Assembly (NCBI GenBank): GCA_002173095.1
Contig: NHBK01000008.1
Coordinates: 124,001-188,000 of the forward strand
DNA: 64,000 nucleotides
From: Hyphomonadaceae bacterium TMED5
GTDB taxonomy: Bacteria > Pseudomonadota > Alphaproteobacteria > Caulobacterales > Hyphomonadaceae
Reading direction: 5' to 3'
The position numbers were made by a program, and so were the translations under genes. The notes below the pieces were generated by a model. The model had not been told where the DNA came from, did no database searches, and saw only the letters and a program-made list of their open reading frames with translations. This document shows positions 47,749 to 57,049 of the stretch, one piece after another; the stretch's first letter is position 1, and the number at the start of each line of letters is the position of its first letter.

Positions 47749-50700
47749 CAATCCAGCGCCTCGAAGGCAAGGCGTTGAGCTTCCGCGCGAGCCGACTGAT
47801 AATCACTGCCTGAAAGCTGTGCCCATTCCGACCTTATTCGATCCATGCCGGATTGACCGCGGATACACATAGCAAAGTCGAGCGTATCAGAACTGAATGC
47901 CCGCTGATTCTGACCAAAGCTCCTGCGGGTTTCGCCGTCTGCCGTGCTCGTCTGGCCGTAATAGGTGTAGAACTTATTCTCGGTAACCTGAGCGGCACAT
48001 TCATTGTCTCGCCCCCATTCACGGAAGCGGGTTTCGACCAAAACGAATGTAGGAAGTTCGCCGCGACCAGTCTGCTCTACACGCCAGGCAACGCGTTCGT
48101 CCGGCTGAACCTCGACAATCTGTTCTTCTGCTGGCTGAGGCGTTTCAGACGGGGCCGCGTCCGAAGGGCTGTGTTCCGCCCCGTCTGCATGACTGTTTGA
48201 TATGTCGCCCAAAATGTCTGCGCGATCTCTGAAACGTGCAGCCGCTTGTTCCGGGTTTCCGCCTTCGCACGTCTGCTCGCCATCGGTCAGAACGATAAGG
48301 CTGCGGCGGTCAAAATGAGCGGCTTCCAACAGATAGTCACCAGCCAGCGATATGGCTTCTGCAAGTGCGGTAGAGGAGTTGTGCTGAATACCGTCAATAA
48401 CGCTCAGCACTTGTGACTTGTCTCGGGTAAAGTCCTGCAGCAGTCGCACATCTCCGCAGGAAAAAAATGCGTATACGGCGATCTCGTCACGATCATTCAT
48501 ACTCGCCAGAAAACTTCGTGCGCTTCGGCGGACATTTTCCAGTCCCTCACCTTCCATTGAACCAGACGCATCGACGACGAACATATAGCTGGTGCCGCCG
48601 GTTTGTGTGGCATTCAGCTCATGCCAGCGGTCTTCACCTCCAAGACCAGAATTAGGTCCACCACGCGTTTCTTCTGAATAGGTCCAATAGCCTCCCGCAT
48701 TTGTACGCGCTGCAGTACGAGGATCAGCATCATTCAGACGTCCTGCCGCATCTATTGCGCGAACACGTAAGGGTAATGGTTCACCTGAATTCACCAGGCC
48801 GCGTAGTGGGCGTAGCGCAAATGTACCGCTCCAGCTTATGCCTGCTCCCGACATATTTGCGAGCACAGCTCCCTCAATATCTGGCAGAGGCAATCCATTC
48901 CCCACAGGGCCATTATTCACTGCGACGGCAGGACCGCCTCCTATTTGTACCGTCGGAGGGTCAGCCAACGGTTGTGTAAATTCGACTTCTATACGCGCTT
49001 CGCCGGATCCACGCACAACAAGTCGATTATTTACCTGAACAACCATTTCGCGCACTGCAGCGCCAGGCAGCTCTTGTCGCAATTCCCTCACTCTGTCAGT
49101 GGTGGTTCTTCGTAAGGCCTCCAACCGATCCAGATCATCATCGACCATGCTAACAAAGTGTCGATAGCCATCCCGCATGGATTCCCAATAACGGATTTGC
49201 GCCAGATCGTAGGCCATGGCGATATCCGCATTTGTCTCCCAGATATGCCCCACCAGAAGGGTTCGCGCCCATGAATTCTCCCGGTCTCGAATAGCGCTAT
49301 TAAGGTCCTCTAATGCCCAACCCGCGATGGCCGATGCCTGCATCTCATATTGCCGACGGGCGTTTATCGAAGCGGTAAAGTCGAGCACGTCAGTATTGTA
49401 GGCCTCTACCCGCCTCACGGCCCGCCTCATCCGCTCATCAAAACGACGCTGGTCGGCATCGTTATATCGTTCCTGACGCGAATGCGCGAAGAGAGAACCA
49501 TCGGCCGCGCTACTCGCCCCGCTATACATCTGGTAACCACTCAATAAGGCCGCCGTAGGCTCCGCAAGACGGTTGGCTTGCGCAAGCATAAGCTCAGCTG
49601 ATCGCAACTGTGCTGTTGATCCAAAGAAGACCTGAACCCGCCGCGCATAGGCAGGCCATTCAAGAATGTTTGGCAGGCCGGAAGGGCCAATCGTCAACCC
49701 GACATTCAATGCAGTCTGACGGACGGTTTCTCTCGCGACAAAACGACCGATCGCCATTCGGGTAACGACCAAGCCTTCATCAGCCGCCACAGCGAGCATG
49801 GTGGTCGTGCCCTTATACACCCCTTGCACAATGCTGGCAGGAGTGGCGACCAGAAGCAGGACCTGACCAAGATTGTAGAGATTGTCCGACCAGTAAATGA
49901 CCGAGTCATTCCACTCGAGTTCTTCCCTGAGCCCGGGCAATTCGTTCACGGCTGTGTTTACGGTGCGCTGATATACGACGCGTTCTTGTCGAAGCTGTGC
50001 TTCGATATCATTCAGCCCTGAAAGCTGCGTTTCAAGATCCCTGATCAACGCTAAAAGTAATTCATATGCCTCGGTATTGTCCTGCCAACTCGCCCGATAA
50101 ATTTCACTTCCGTCCTGTGTGACACGGACGCTTTGCAAGAAGCCGGGCGCTTCGGTTTCTGAAACAGCAGCCGCACGCTCGAGCAATTGCCCAAGCTCTT
50201 CCTGAAGCGCCTGTGCACGATCTTGCGCCCGCGACACTGATCCGTTCGCCGCTTCCAGCCGCTGTTCGGCTGTCCGAAGTTGTTGTCTTGCTCGTTCAAC
50301 CGCTGCTACAGCCCGATTTATATCTTCGAGCCGCGAATTACTGGCACGGGCATATCGCTGCGCCTCTTCATCAAGCTGCTCAGATAAAGAACGAATTTGA
50401 GCCCGGAGACGGTTTCGTTCTGCTTCGCTGGATGCCGAAGACAATTCCTGTCTCAGACTGTTCAACACGTCCTGACTACCCGACAGATAGCTCGCTGCAG
50501 ATTGGGATGACAGTGAACGGTCTTGCGCCCTTCGCCTTTGGCTCTCAGCCGTATCCAACTGGTTCTGCGCCGTCTCGACTTGAGCTTCTGCCTCAGCTAC
50601 CACGCTTGTAGCGGACGTGATATCGTTTTCGACGGCGGCTATTTCCGCGCGTTTGTCGGCAATCTGGCTGTAAATTTCACGGACAGCAGCATCATCCTGC

Positions 50701-50768
50701 GCATCGGCCGTTGCACTTGCGAATGAAAACCAGGTCACTGCGAACGCAAGGAACAGACCTCGTCGCAT
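47748..50768 (-). CDS. Exported coiled-coil protein with von Willebrand factor A domain, unknown function
   Basis: This large protein of 1006 residues starts at ATG 50768 with a signal peptide (MRRGLFLAFAVTWFSFASAT, then ADAQ). Residues 25-275 are a long coiled coil rich in Gln, Glu, Arg and Ala. Residues 300-360 include a hydrophobic stretch (NLGQVLLLVATPASIVQGVY) that may be a membrane segment or packing helix. A helical middle follows, then a beta-rich region around 575-680. The VWA domain at about 725-880 has MIDAS DASGS (Asp733, Ser735, Ser737). The Cys-containing tail is unlike known families. It is the first gene of a three-gene operon. I do not recognise the family as a whole. Confidence 0.75.
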   Translation of the reverse strand: MRRGLFLAFAVTWFSFASATADAQDDAAVREIYSQIADKRAEIAAVENDITSATSVVAEAEAQVETAQNQLDTAESQRRRAQDRSLSSQSAASYLSGSQDVLNSLRQELSSASSEAERNRLRAQIRSLSEQLDEEAQRYARASNSRLEDINRAVAAVERARQQLRTAEQRLEAANGSVSRAQDRAQALQEELGQLLERAAAVSETEAPGFLQSVRVTQDGSEIYRASWQDNTEAYELLLALIRDLETQLSGLNDIEAQLRQERVVYQRTVNTAVNELPGLREELEWNDSVIYWSDNLYNLGQVLLLVATPASIVQGVYKGTTTMLAVAADEGLVVTRMAIGRFVARETVRQTALNVGLTIGPSGLPNILEWPAYARRVQVFFGSTAQLRSAELMLAQANRLAEPTAALLSGYQMYSGASSAADGSLFAHSRQERYNDADQRRFDERMRRAVRRVEAYNTDVLDFTASINARRQYEMQASAIAGWALEDLNSAIRDRENSWARTLLVGHIWETNADIAMAYDLAQIRYWESMRDGYRHFVSMVDDDLDRLEALRRTTTDRVRELRQELPGAAVREMVVQVNNRLVVRGSGEARIEVEFTQPLADPPTVQIGGGPAVAVNNGPVGNGLPLPDIEGAVLANMSGAGISWSGTFALRPLRGLVNSGEPLPLRVRAIDAAGRLNDADPRTAARTNAGGYWTYSEETRGGPNSGLGGEDRWHELNATQTGGTSYMFVVDASGSMEGEGLENVRRSARSFLASMNDRDEIAVYAFFSCGDVRLLQDFTRDKSQVLSVIDGIQHNSSTALAEAISLAGDYLLEAAHFDRRSLIVLTDGEQTCEGGNPEQAAARFRDRADILGDISNSHADGAEHSPSDAAPSETPQPAEEQIVEVQPDERVAWRVEQTGRGELPTFVLVETRFREWGRDNECAAQVTENKFYTYYGQTSTADGETRRSFGQNQRAFSSDTLDFAMCIRGQSGMDRIRSEWAQLSGSDYQSARAEAQRLAFEALD

Positions 50769-51071
50769 AAAATTTTCCGGAAGTGTCGGCACAGAAACCA
50801 TATCTTCCCACCCGCGTGCAGAGTTCGCCGGTCACCGATGAAATCCGCGTTCGTCCCGCACGCATCATGCATTCTAATCATGTTTATTTCAAGTAAGGCG
50901 GAAATATCTCACAGAAAACAACGCAAATACCATCTCGTCTGCACGCATGGCTCCAAACTCCATGAATAGGCGGAATTCGTTTTTTGAATGACCCCGGCAA
51001 TTCCCATTCCGTTCAATCTCTTCTACAGAAGAGACAACGAATGAAGTGACATACACTCGAGGGAGATACAC
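50769..51071. other. Divergent intergenic region, 303 bases
   Basis: This gap lies between the VWA operon (minus) and the acyl-CoA dehydrogenase gene (plus). It must hold the promoters of both. No credible gene is present. The clearest element is the 18-base palindrome at 51017-51034. Confidence 0.7.
51017..51034. promoter_or_regulatory. Perfect 18-base palindrome, candidate operator of the acyl-CoA dehydrogenase gene
   Basis: TCTCTTCT and AGAAGAGA flank a central AC. The element ends 37 bases before the ATG at 51072, where a repressor of the GntR/TetR type that senses acyl-CoA would commonly bind. The binding protein is unknown and the site is called from symmetry only. Confidence 0.5.
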
Positions 51072-52385
51072 ATGGCAGACACAGGCAGCACTCCACAACT
51101 GGATACCCACTCTCCGGAGATGAACGATCTTCGCATGTCAGACGCGGCACGCCCGCTTTACGAGCATGTAAAATCCTTCATCGCCGAAGTCGTTGAACCT
51201 ATGAGCGTGGAATTCCACCGTCTGGGTGAAGGCAAAACAGACCCTTGGAGCTATGCCCCGGGTCAGCTGGAAGCGCTGGAAGCGGCTAAAGACGAAGCGA
51301 AAAAGCAAGGTCTCTGGAACTTCTTCCTGCCGGACGCACACACAGGCGAAGGCCTCAAAAACCTCGACTATGCCTATATTGCTGCAGAGCTTGGCAAAAA
51401 CCCGCTTGCATCTGAAACCATGAACTGCGCGGCGCCAGATACCGGCAATATGGAAGTTCTGGAACGCGTCGGCACGCCAGAGCAAAAAGAGAAATGGCTA
51501 AAGCCACTCCTGAACGGTGAAATCCGTTCTGCTTTCGCGATGACCGAGCCTCACAACGCGTCTTCTGATGCACGCAACATCTCAATGACCGCCGTGCTTG
51601 AAGGCGATGAGTGGGTCATCAATGGTGAGAAGTACTATATTTCTGGTGCAGGCGACCCACGCTGCCGCATCATGATCTGCATGGTCAAAACCAGCCCCGA
51701 TGCCGAACCACACAAACAACAGTCTCAAATTCTGGTCCCACTGCCGCATCCGGGCGTAACGATTGTCGACGGCATGATGGTGTTCGGCGACTATGATGCC
51801 CCACACGGTCATATGCATCTGAAGTTTGAAAATGTGCGCGTGCCGAAAGAAAACATGCTGCTCGGTGAAGGCCGCGGTTTTGAGATTTCTCAGCTGCGTC
51901 TTGGTCCAGGCCGTATTCACCACTGCATGCGCTCTCTTGGCTCTGCAGAGCGCGCGCTCGACCTCATGGTTCGCCGCGGTCTTGCTCGCACAGCGTTTGG
52001 TCAGCCACTCGTCAAACTGGGCGGCAACCGAGAGAAAATCTCCCGCGCACGTATCGAAATCGAAGCTATGCGCATGATGGTTCTCAAAGCTGCGAAAGCT
52101 ATGGACGTGCTCGGTAATAAGGAAGCACGTGTCTGGATTTCCATGGTGAAAGCTATGGTGCCGGAAAAAGTCTGCAACATCATTGACGATGCGATTCAGA
52201 TGCATGGCGCGACCGGTGTTTCGCAATGGTCTCCACTGTCACGCATGTATGCCCAGCAACGTACTCTGCGCCTTGCTGACGGACCTGATGAAGTCCACCA
52301 CATGGTCGTTGGACGAAATGAAGAACGCAAATACTCTGGCGACGACACAGAAGACCCGGTTCTGGCGGCTGTCTGGCGTAAATAG
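51072..52385 (+). CDS. Acyl-CoA dehydrogenase family protein
   Basis: This is an FAD-dependent acyl-CoA dehydrogenase, catalysing the first oxidation of an acyl-CoA in beta-oxidation or side-chain catabolism. The 437-residue product shows the FAD/substrate segments RSAFAMTEPHNASSDARNIS and GEKYYISGAGD, then RVPKENMLLGEGRGFEISQLR and RTAFGQPLVKLGGN. The C-terminal helical domain has QMHGATGVSQWSPLSRMYAQ. AGGGAG precedes the start. It resembles the longer ACAD10/11-like branch rather than short-chain enzymes. A terminator follows the gene. Confidence 0.92.
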   Translation: MADTGSTPQLDTHSPEMNDLRMSDAARPLYEHVKSFIAEVVEPMSVEFHRLGEGKTDPWSYAPGQLEALEAAKDEAKKQGLWNFFLPDAHTGEGLKNLDYAYIAAELGKNPLASETMNCAAPDTGNMEVLERVGTPEQKEKWLKPLLNGEIRSAFAMTEPHNASSDARNISMTAVLEGDEWVINGEKYYISGAGDPRCRIMICMVKTSPDAEPHKQQSQILVPLPHPGVTIVDGMMVFGDYDAPHGHMHLKFENVRVPKENMLLGEGRGFEISQLRLGPGRIHHCMRSLGSAERALDLMVRRGLARTAFGQPLVKLGGNREKISRARIEIEAMRMMVLKAAKAMDVLGNKEARVWISMVKAMVPEKVCNIIDDAIQMHGATGVSQWSPLSRMYAQQRTLRLADGPDEVHHMVVGRNEERKYSGDDTEDPVLAAVWRK

Positions 52386-52411
52386 TCTTTGCGAATTGAT
52401 CAGAAACAAAG

Positions 52412-52438
52412 AACGCGCGGCCACGGTCGCGCGTTTTT
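52412..52438 (+). terminator. Rho-independent terminator after the acyl-CoA dehydrogenase gene
   Basis: AACGCGCG pairs with CGCGCGTT across an eight-base loop and runs into TTTT. It lies 27 bases after the stop and separates this gene from the molybdenum-cofactor operon. Confidence 0.8.
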
Positions 52439-52518
52439 CATTTCTACTATCACCACCGGCATCATTCATCACGCCTTTGCGACTGGTCGCCCACGCCCGA
52501 TGAGATTACACTGAACGA

Positions 52519-54060
52519 ATGATCGCCTCTCCCCACGCCTATGATTCACACGTGCTGGACGTCGTCTCAATGCTTTTGAGCTGGGTCGAAGCCGGAGAGA
52601 AAGCCGCATTGGCCCTGATAACCGAAACGCAAGGCGGCGGGGTCCGCGCGCCCGGCGCGCTGATGGCGATCTCCGAAAAGGGTAAGTCCTGCGGTTACCT
52701 GTCAGGTGGCTGTATTGACCAGGATGTGATCGGACACGCCCAAACCGTCATCGAGACAGGTTGTCAAAAATCTCTTCATTACGGCGCAGGGTCGCCGTTC
52801 TTGGACCTGCCGCTCCCCTGCGGCGGTGCCATTCACCTCACGATTATTCCCGCAACAGACATTTCGACGCTTCTATCCGTTCGTGACGAGTTGATATCTC
52901 GCAGTCCAGTCGGCCTCGACCTCGACGAATCCAGAGGGCTTACCATTTCGAAGGGTTATCTGGCCGAAACCGCTCAGTTCACCTACGCACCAAAACTAAG
53001 GCTTAGAATATCAGGCCGGGGCGCAGATTGCCTTGCGCTCGCACGTCTCGGCAGTGCAAGCGGATACGATATTCACCTGCAATTGCCTGATCCTGACGAC
53101 TACGCTGCAGCGCAAAACATCGGCACAGCAAAACTTGAGCTACTCACGACACCAGATACTCTTCCTGATGTGTCGGACGACGCCTGGACAGCCTTTGTCC
53201 TCATGTTTCATGACCGGCATTGGGAAGTAAAATTGCTGCAGCAATCTCTGCAGCAAAATGCCTTCTTCATTGGTGCGGTCGGCAGTCGCCGAACCCATCT
53301 GGTTCGCTGTCAGGACCTCTCCGAAAGCGGGGTACCGTCCAATCAAATCGCTCGAATTCATGGACCTGTCGGGCTTGTTCCATCACTTCGGGATTCCTCA
53401 TCCATCGCCGTGTCAGCGCTCGCAGAAATCATCTCCTGCTTTCAGAAGAACACGCACAATGTCTACGCCAATTCGGCCTGCATACTGCTGGCTGCCGGTC
53501 AGTCCGTGCGTTTTGAAAATGGTGACAAATTGCTGGCTGAGCTCGACGGCCTTCCCGTTCTCAAACACACAGCAGCTCTATGTGATGACAAACGCTTCAA
53601 AAGCAAAATTGGCATTACAGGCCGCAGAGAGACAGAGCGGCAATCCATACTTCGCCAGCATGCATGGAATATAGTAGAAAATGTTGCGGCCCAAGAGGGG
53701 CTGGCCTCATCGCTGCGCCTTGCCATTCAAGTTGCTCAGGCACAGGCTGACATTCAATCGGCTCTCGTTCTGCTGGGCGACATGCCCTTCGTTCCATCGG
53801 ACCATATTGAACGCTTGTATCAGGCGCTCGAACCGGGCGTGAGTGCAGTCATCTCCCGCAATGGTGACGTTATTTGTCCGCCCGCCCTTTTTTCACGTGC
53901 CGTTTTTGAAAACATTCTGGCAGCTGATGGAGACCGCGGAGCAAACGCGATTTTCAAAGACCTTCAAAACACACGTATTGTTGACCTCGACACAACTGCC
54001 GCAGCAGACATAGATACGGTGAGTGATCTGAAACGTCTTGAAGGAACGATTCTTGGCTGA
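52519..54060 (+). CDS. Fused XdhC-family maturation factor and MocA-type molybdenum cofactor cytidylyltransferase
   Basis: The 513-residue protein joins two functions. Residues 1-310 are XdhC/CoxI-like, with [12 protein letters not shown] (58-69), [26 protein letters not shown] (249-260) and IHGPVGL (280-286); such proteins bind and protect sulfurated molybdenum cofactor. Residues 318-513 are MocA/NTP-transferase-like, with [12 protein letters not shown] (321-332), a Lys in GDKLLAEL, and [12 protein letters not shown] near 422; MocA makes molybdopterin cytosine dinucleotide. Both activities serve hydroxylases such as the IorAB enzyme downstream. It overlaps the moaA start region and heads the cluster. 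Confidence 0.88.
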   Translation: MIASPHAYDSHVLDVVSMLLSWVEAGEKAALALITETQGGGVRAPGALMAISEKGKSCGYLSGGCIDQDVIGHAQTVIETGCQKSLHYGAGSPFLDLPLPCGGAIHLTIIPATDISTLLSVRDELISRSPVGLDLDESRGLTISKGYLAETAQFTYAPKLRLRISGRGADCLALARLGSASGYDIHLQLPDPDDYAAAQNIGTAKLELLTTPDTLPDVSDDAWTAFVLMFHDRHWEVKLLQQSLQQNAFFIGAVGSRRTHLVRCQDLSESGVPSNQIARIHGPVGLVPSLRDSSSIAVSALAEIISCFQKNTHNVYANSACILLAAGQSVRFENGDKLLAELDGLPVLKHTAALCDDKRFKSKIGITGRRETERQSILRQHAWNIVENVAAQEGLASSLRLAIQVAQAQADIQSALVLLGDMPFVPSDHIERLYQALEPGVSAVISRNGDVICPPALFSRAVFENILAADGDRGANAIFKDLQNTRIVDLDTTAAADIDTVSDLKRLEGTILG

Positions 54061-55084
54061 CGACATGCCACATAAGAATCCAGCCGAACTGATCGATCAG
54101 TTTGGACGCAAAATCTCATACCTCCGTCTGTCTGTGACCGACCGGTGTGACTTGCGTTGCACATATTGCATGTCTGAACACATGACCTTCCTGCCAAAGA
54201 AAGATCTGCTCACTCTGGAAGAGCTATCCATTCTTTCCAATGCATTCATCGATCGGGGCGTTCGTAAGATACGTATCACCGGCGGAGAACCACTGGTCAG
54301 AAGAGACATCATTTCATTGTTTGATACGTTGGGGCGCCGTCTTGGGTATGAGCTGGACGAGCTTACGCTCACAACAAACGGCACACTTCTGCCACGCTAT
54401 GCTAAGGATTTGTACGCGTCAGGTGTTCGGCGCATCAATGTCTCGCTGGACTCTATTGACGAGAACAAGTTCCGAACAATTACCCGGACAGGAAATCTGA
54501 AAACCGTCCTGAATGGGTTAGACGCTGCACGTGAAGCAGGACTAAAGGTCAAGCTCAACACAGTTGCCCTGAAAGACCAGAACACGGCGGAACTTCCGCA
54601 GATGATTTCCTGGGCCCATGCTCAGGGCTTTGACATGACCCTGATCGAGGTCATGCCATTAGGCGAAACCGGCGAAGACCGTTTTGATCAATACATCCCC
54701 CTACCCGCGATCAGAGAGCAGCTGGAAACGCAATGGACGCTGACCGACCTTCCATCGGTCGACAATAATGCTGGCCCGTCCCGTTATGTGCGCATTGAAG
54801 AAACGGGCGGCAAGCTGGGCTTTATCACCCCGCTCACCAACAATTTCTGTGCCGGGTGCAACCGTGTACGCGTTACCTGCACCGGACAGATTTATATGTG
54901 CCTTGGGCAGGATGACAGCGTCGACTTACGTGCAGCATTGCGTTCAACAGATGCGCCGGGCGCAGCACTAAATGCAGCGCTGGACCGTGCAATGATCGCC
55001 AAACCAGAACGCCATGAATTTGAAATCGGTCCCGATGGTCAGAACTCCGGCGTATCCCGACACATGTCCATAACGGGAGGCTGA
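54053..55084 (+). CDS. moaA: GTP 3',8-cyclase MoaA
   Basis: MoaA is the radical-SAM enzyme that, with MoaC, turns GTP into cyclic pyranopterin monophosphate. The N-terminal cluster motif is in [14 protein letters not shown] (CxxxCxxC). The C-terminal cluster motif is [19 protein letters not shown]. The protein ends in GG, as active MoaA does. I choose TTG 54053 because AAGGAA lies seven bases upstream; it overlaps the stop of the preceding gene. ATG 54065 ([14 protein letters not shown]) is an alternative with no such site. The length is about 343 residues. Confidence 0.94.
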   Translation: MADDMPHKNPAELIDQFGRKISYLRLSVTDRCDLRCTYCMSEHMTFLPKKDLLTLEELSILSNAFIDRGVRKIRITGGEPLVRRDIISLFDTLGRRLGYELDELTLTTNGTLLPRYAKDLYASGVRRINVSLDSIDENKFRTITRTGNLKTVLNGLDAAREAGLKVKLNTVALKDQNTAELPQMISWAHAQGFDMTLIEVMPLGETGEDRFDQYIPLPAIREQLETQWTLTDLPSVDNNAGPSRYVRIEETGGKLGFITPLTNNFCAGCNRVRVTCTGQIYMCLGQDDSVDLRAALRSTDAPGAALNAALDRAMIAKPERHEFEIGPDGQNSGVSRHMSITGG

Positions 55085-55087
55085 GCC

Positions 55088-55336
55088 ATGGCTGAAATCT
55101 TATATTTCGGTCGCATGAGTGATGTAACAGGCATGCTATCGGAAACCGTATCGCTGCCCGACAATGTCAGGACAACATCGGACATTCGTCTCTGGGCGGA
55201 AAGTCGGTTCAAGGCGGATGGCGCTTTTCTTGAGCCAACGGTGCGGCTGGCCATCAATAGCGAGATCGTAACCGACCCTTTCCCAGTGAACGCCGGCGAT
55301 GAGATCGCCTTCATGCCTCCAGTGGGCGGTGGCTGA
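55088..55336 (+). CDS. moaD: Molybdopterin synthase sulfur-carrier subunit MoaD
   Basis: MoaD is a ubiquitin-like protein that carries the thiocarboxylate sulfur for the dithiolene. The 82-residue product ends FMPPVGGG, with the required terminal Gly-Gly. It lies four bases after moaA, with GGGAGG in the end of moaA as ribosome site. It is two bases from moaE, its partner subunit. Confidence 0.93.
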   Translation: MAEILYFGRMSDVTGMLSETVSLPDNVRTTSDIRLWAESRFKADGAFLEPTVRLAINSEIVTDPFPVNAGDEIAFMPPVGGG

Positions 55337-55337
55337 T

Positions 55338-55787
55338 ATGTCAGTGATTGTGTCAGAGGATGCACTGAACGCAGGAACATTGCTTTCTCAGTTCGAGGCA
55401 AACACCAAAAATGCGGGCGGCGTTGTGAGCTTTTCCGGAATTGTGCGAGGCCAAAAGGGCGAAAACAAAGTGCGCGCTCTCCTGTTACAGTCCTATTCCC
55501 CGCTTACGGAAAACGGCATTCAGGCCGCAGTCGAAGACGCAAAACAGAGATGGCCACTCACCTCAGTTTTGGTCCACCACCGGATTGGAGAAATCCAGGT
55601 TGGTGAAACCATCGTGTTCGTCGCCACTGCGTCAGAACATCGTCGCGACGCGTTTGAGGCCGCCGACTTTCTAATGGATTATCTGAAGACCGAAGCCGTC
55701 TTCTGGAAAAAAGAAATCACCGAAACCGCTGAGACCTGGATCGAGCCTCGCAAAGAGGACTATCAGGACAAGCTCCGCTGGAACTGA
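55338..55787 (+). CDS. moaE: Molybdopterin synthase catalytic subunit MoaE
   Basis: MoaE uses MoaD thiocarboxylate to convert cPMP to molybdopterin. The start ATG 55338 (MSVIVSEDALNAG) follows the moaD stop by one base and gives 149 residues. Conserved segments are VVSFSGIVRGQKG, VHHRIGEIQVGETIVFVATA and FWKKEITETAETW with the catalytic Lys. An in-frame extension back to 55299 overlaps moaD and is not used. Confidence 0.94.
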   Translation: MSVIVSEDALNAGTLLSQFEANTKNAGGVVSFSGIVRGQKGENKVRALLLQSYSPLTENGIQAAVEDAKQRWPLTSVLVHHRIGEIQVGETIVFVATASEHRRDAFEAADFLMDYLKTEAVFWKKEITETAETWIEPRKEDYQDKLRWN

Positions 55788-55801
55788 ACAGGACGCACGA
55801 C

Positions 55802-56332
55802 ATGCCCGGCATTGATGACACTCTGACCTTCAAGCCCGTACGGATCGCTATTCTGGTGGTCAGCGATACGCGTACTTTTGAAACGGACACGTCCGGTCAA
55901 TTGCTGGCAGACCGCCTGACAGAAGCTGGCCATACGCTGGCCGACCGTAAAATCGTTCGCGATGATACGGCTAAAATTCGGTCCACCGTGCAGGGCTGGA
56001 TTGCTGATCCGGAAATCGATGTCGTCATCACAAGCGGCGGCACCGGCCTGACCGGACGAGACATCACACCTGAAGCCCTGGTTCCGCTCTTTGACAAAAT
56101 CATTGAAGGCTTTTCTGTGGTTTTCCATCAGGTAAGCTATCAGAGTGTAGGCCTCTCGACGTTACAATCGCGCGCGGTCGCAGGTCTGGCACAAGGGACT
56201 TTTATCTTCTGCCTGCCAGGCTCGACCGGTGCAGCAAAAGACGGTTGGGACAAAGTCATCTCCTTCCAGTTGGACAGCCGATACCGGCCATGCAATCTGG
56301 TCGAGATCATGCCTCGCCTCATGGAGAAATAA
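55802..56332 (+). CDS. moaB: Molybdenum cofactor biosynthesis protein MoaB
   Basis: MoaB belongs to the MogA/MoaB family that adenylates molybdopterin before molybdate insertion. The 176-residue product has RIAILVVSDTRTFETDTSG, VVITSGGTGLTGRDITPEAL and FCLPGSTGAAKDGWDKV. No mogA or moeA is nearby, so MoaB may do the adenylation itself, as shown for some other MoaB proteins; the insertase MoeA must lie elsewhere. It is 14 bases after moaE. Confidence 0.93.
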   Translation: MPGIDDTLTFKPVRIAILVVSDTRTFETDTSGQLLADRLTEAGHTLADRKIVRDDTAKIRSTVQGWIADPEIDVVITSGGTGLTGRDITPEALVPLFDKIIEGFSVVFHQVSYQSVGLSTLQSRAVAGLAQGTFIFCLPGSTGAAKDGWDKVISFQLDSRYRPCNLVEIMPRLMEK

Positions 56333-56335
56333 TCC

Positions 56336-56821
56336 ATGTCCGAGCTCACACACATCGGTCCCGATGGACGCGCCAGAATGGTCGACATTTCCGATAAAGC
56401 CACAACAGACCGTCTGGCAATTGCCCGCGGCAAGATATTCATGCAGCCCGAAACACTGTCGCTTTCATTAGGTGGAACGACCAAAAAAGGGGACCCCGTC
56501 GGCATATCCGAACTGGCTGGCATCATGGGCGCAAAGCGCACATCGGACCTGATTCCACTGTGCCACCCACTCCCCCTGACGAGTGTTAAAGTCGAAATCG
56601 GACCAGATGAAACTCAATCTGCGCTTATTGTGACAGCACGCGCTAAAACCAGCGGCCAGACGGGCGTCGAAATGGAAGCTTTAACCGCAGTGTCCATTGC
56701 CTGCCTTACTCTCTACGACATGCTGAAAGCGGCAGATAAGGCCATGAAAATCAGCGATATCGAGCTTATTGAAAAGCTGGGTGGAAAGTCTGGTCATTAT
56801 CAGAAAACTGAATCGCCATAG
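56336..56821 (+). CDS. moaC: Cyclic pyranopterin monophosphate synthase MoaC
   Basis: MoaC converts the MoaA product to cPMP. The 161-residue protein has the family core KKGDPVGISELAGIMGAKRT and SDLIPLCHPLPLTSV, then TGVEMEALTAVSIACLTLYDM. It starts three bases after moaB, with GGAG in the end of that gene. It closes the moaADEBC run; a 228-base gap with an inverted repeat follows. Confidence 0.95.
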   Translation: MSELTHIGPDGRARMVDISDKATTDRLAIARGKIFMQPETLSLSLGGTTKKGDPVGISELAGIMGAKRTSDLIPLCHPLPLTSVKVEIGPDETQSALIVTARAKTSGQTGVEMEALTAVSIACLTLYDMLKAADKAMKISDIELIEKLGGKSGHYQKTESP

Positions 56822-56922
56822 CCTCAACAGTGCGCAGCAAGCGAAAATCTAAACATGGTTATGACATTTTCGTGAGCGGTAGGCAGCACCAATTTTTTCG
56901 ATTATCGTGATGGTTAAACGCG

Positions 56923-56954
56923 GGATATTCGCTCTTCGGAAATAGCGGATATCC
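56923..56954. repeat. Near-perfect inverted repeat in the moaC-iorA gap
   Basis: GGATATTCGCT (56923-56933) and AGCGGATATCC (56944-56954) pair at ten of eleven positions across a ten-base spacer. The element lies about 95 bases before the iorA ATG. It could be an operator or a leader hairpin that separates cofactor genes from the oxidoreductase genes. No T run follows, so it is not a standard terminator. Confidence 0.45.
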
Positions 56955-57049
56955 AGATCACAATCCGTCACGGCTTAGGTGAGTTTGAACCTTCGCTGAG
57001 TGGTGCAGACACATACCCAGCGGATTAGGGACACTGGAAGCGCGAGAGA

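Noticed and set aside
52439-52518. A molybdenum-cofactor riboswitch before the cofactor operon
   Set aside because: Only about 80 bases separate the terminator from the first gene, and no suitable multi-helix fold is visible.
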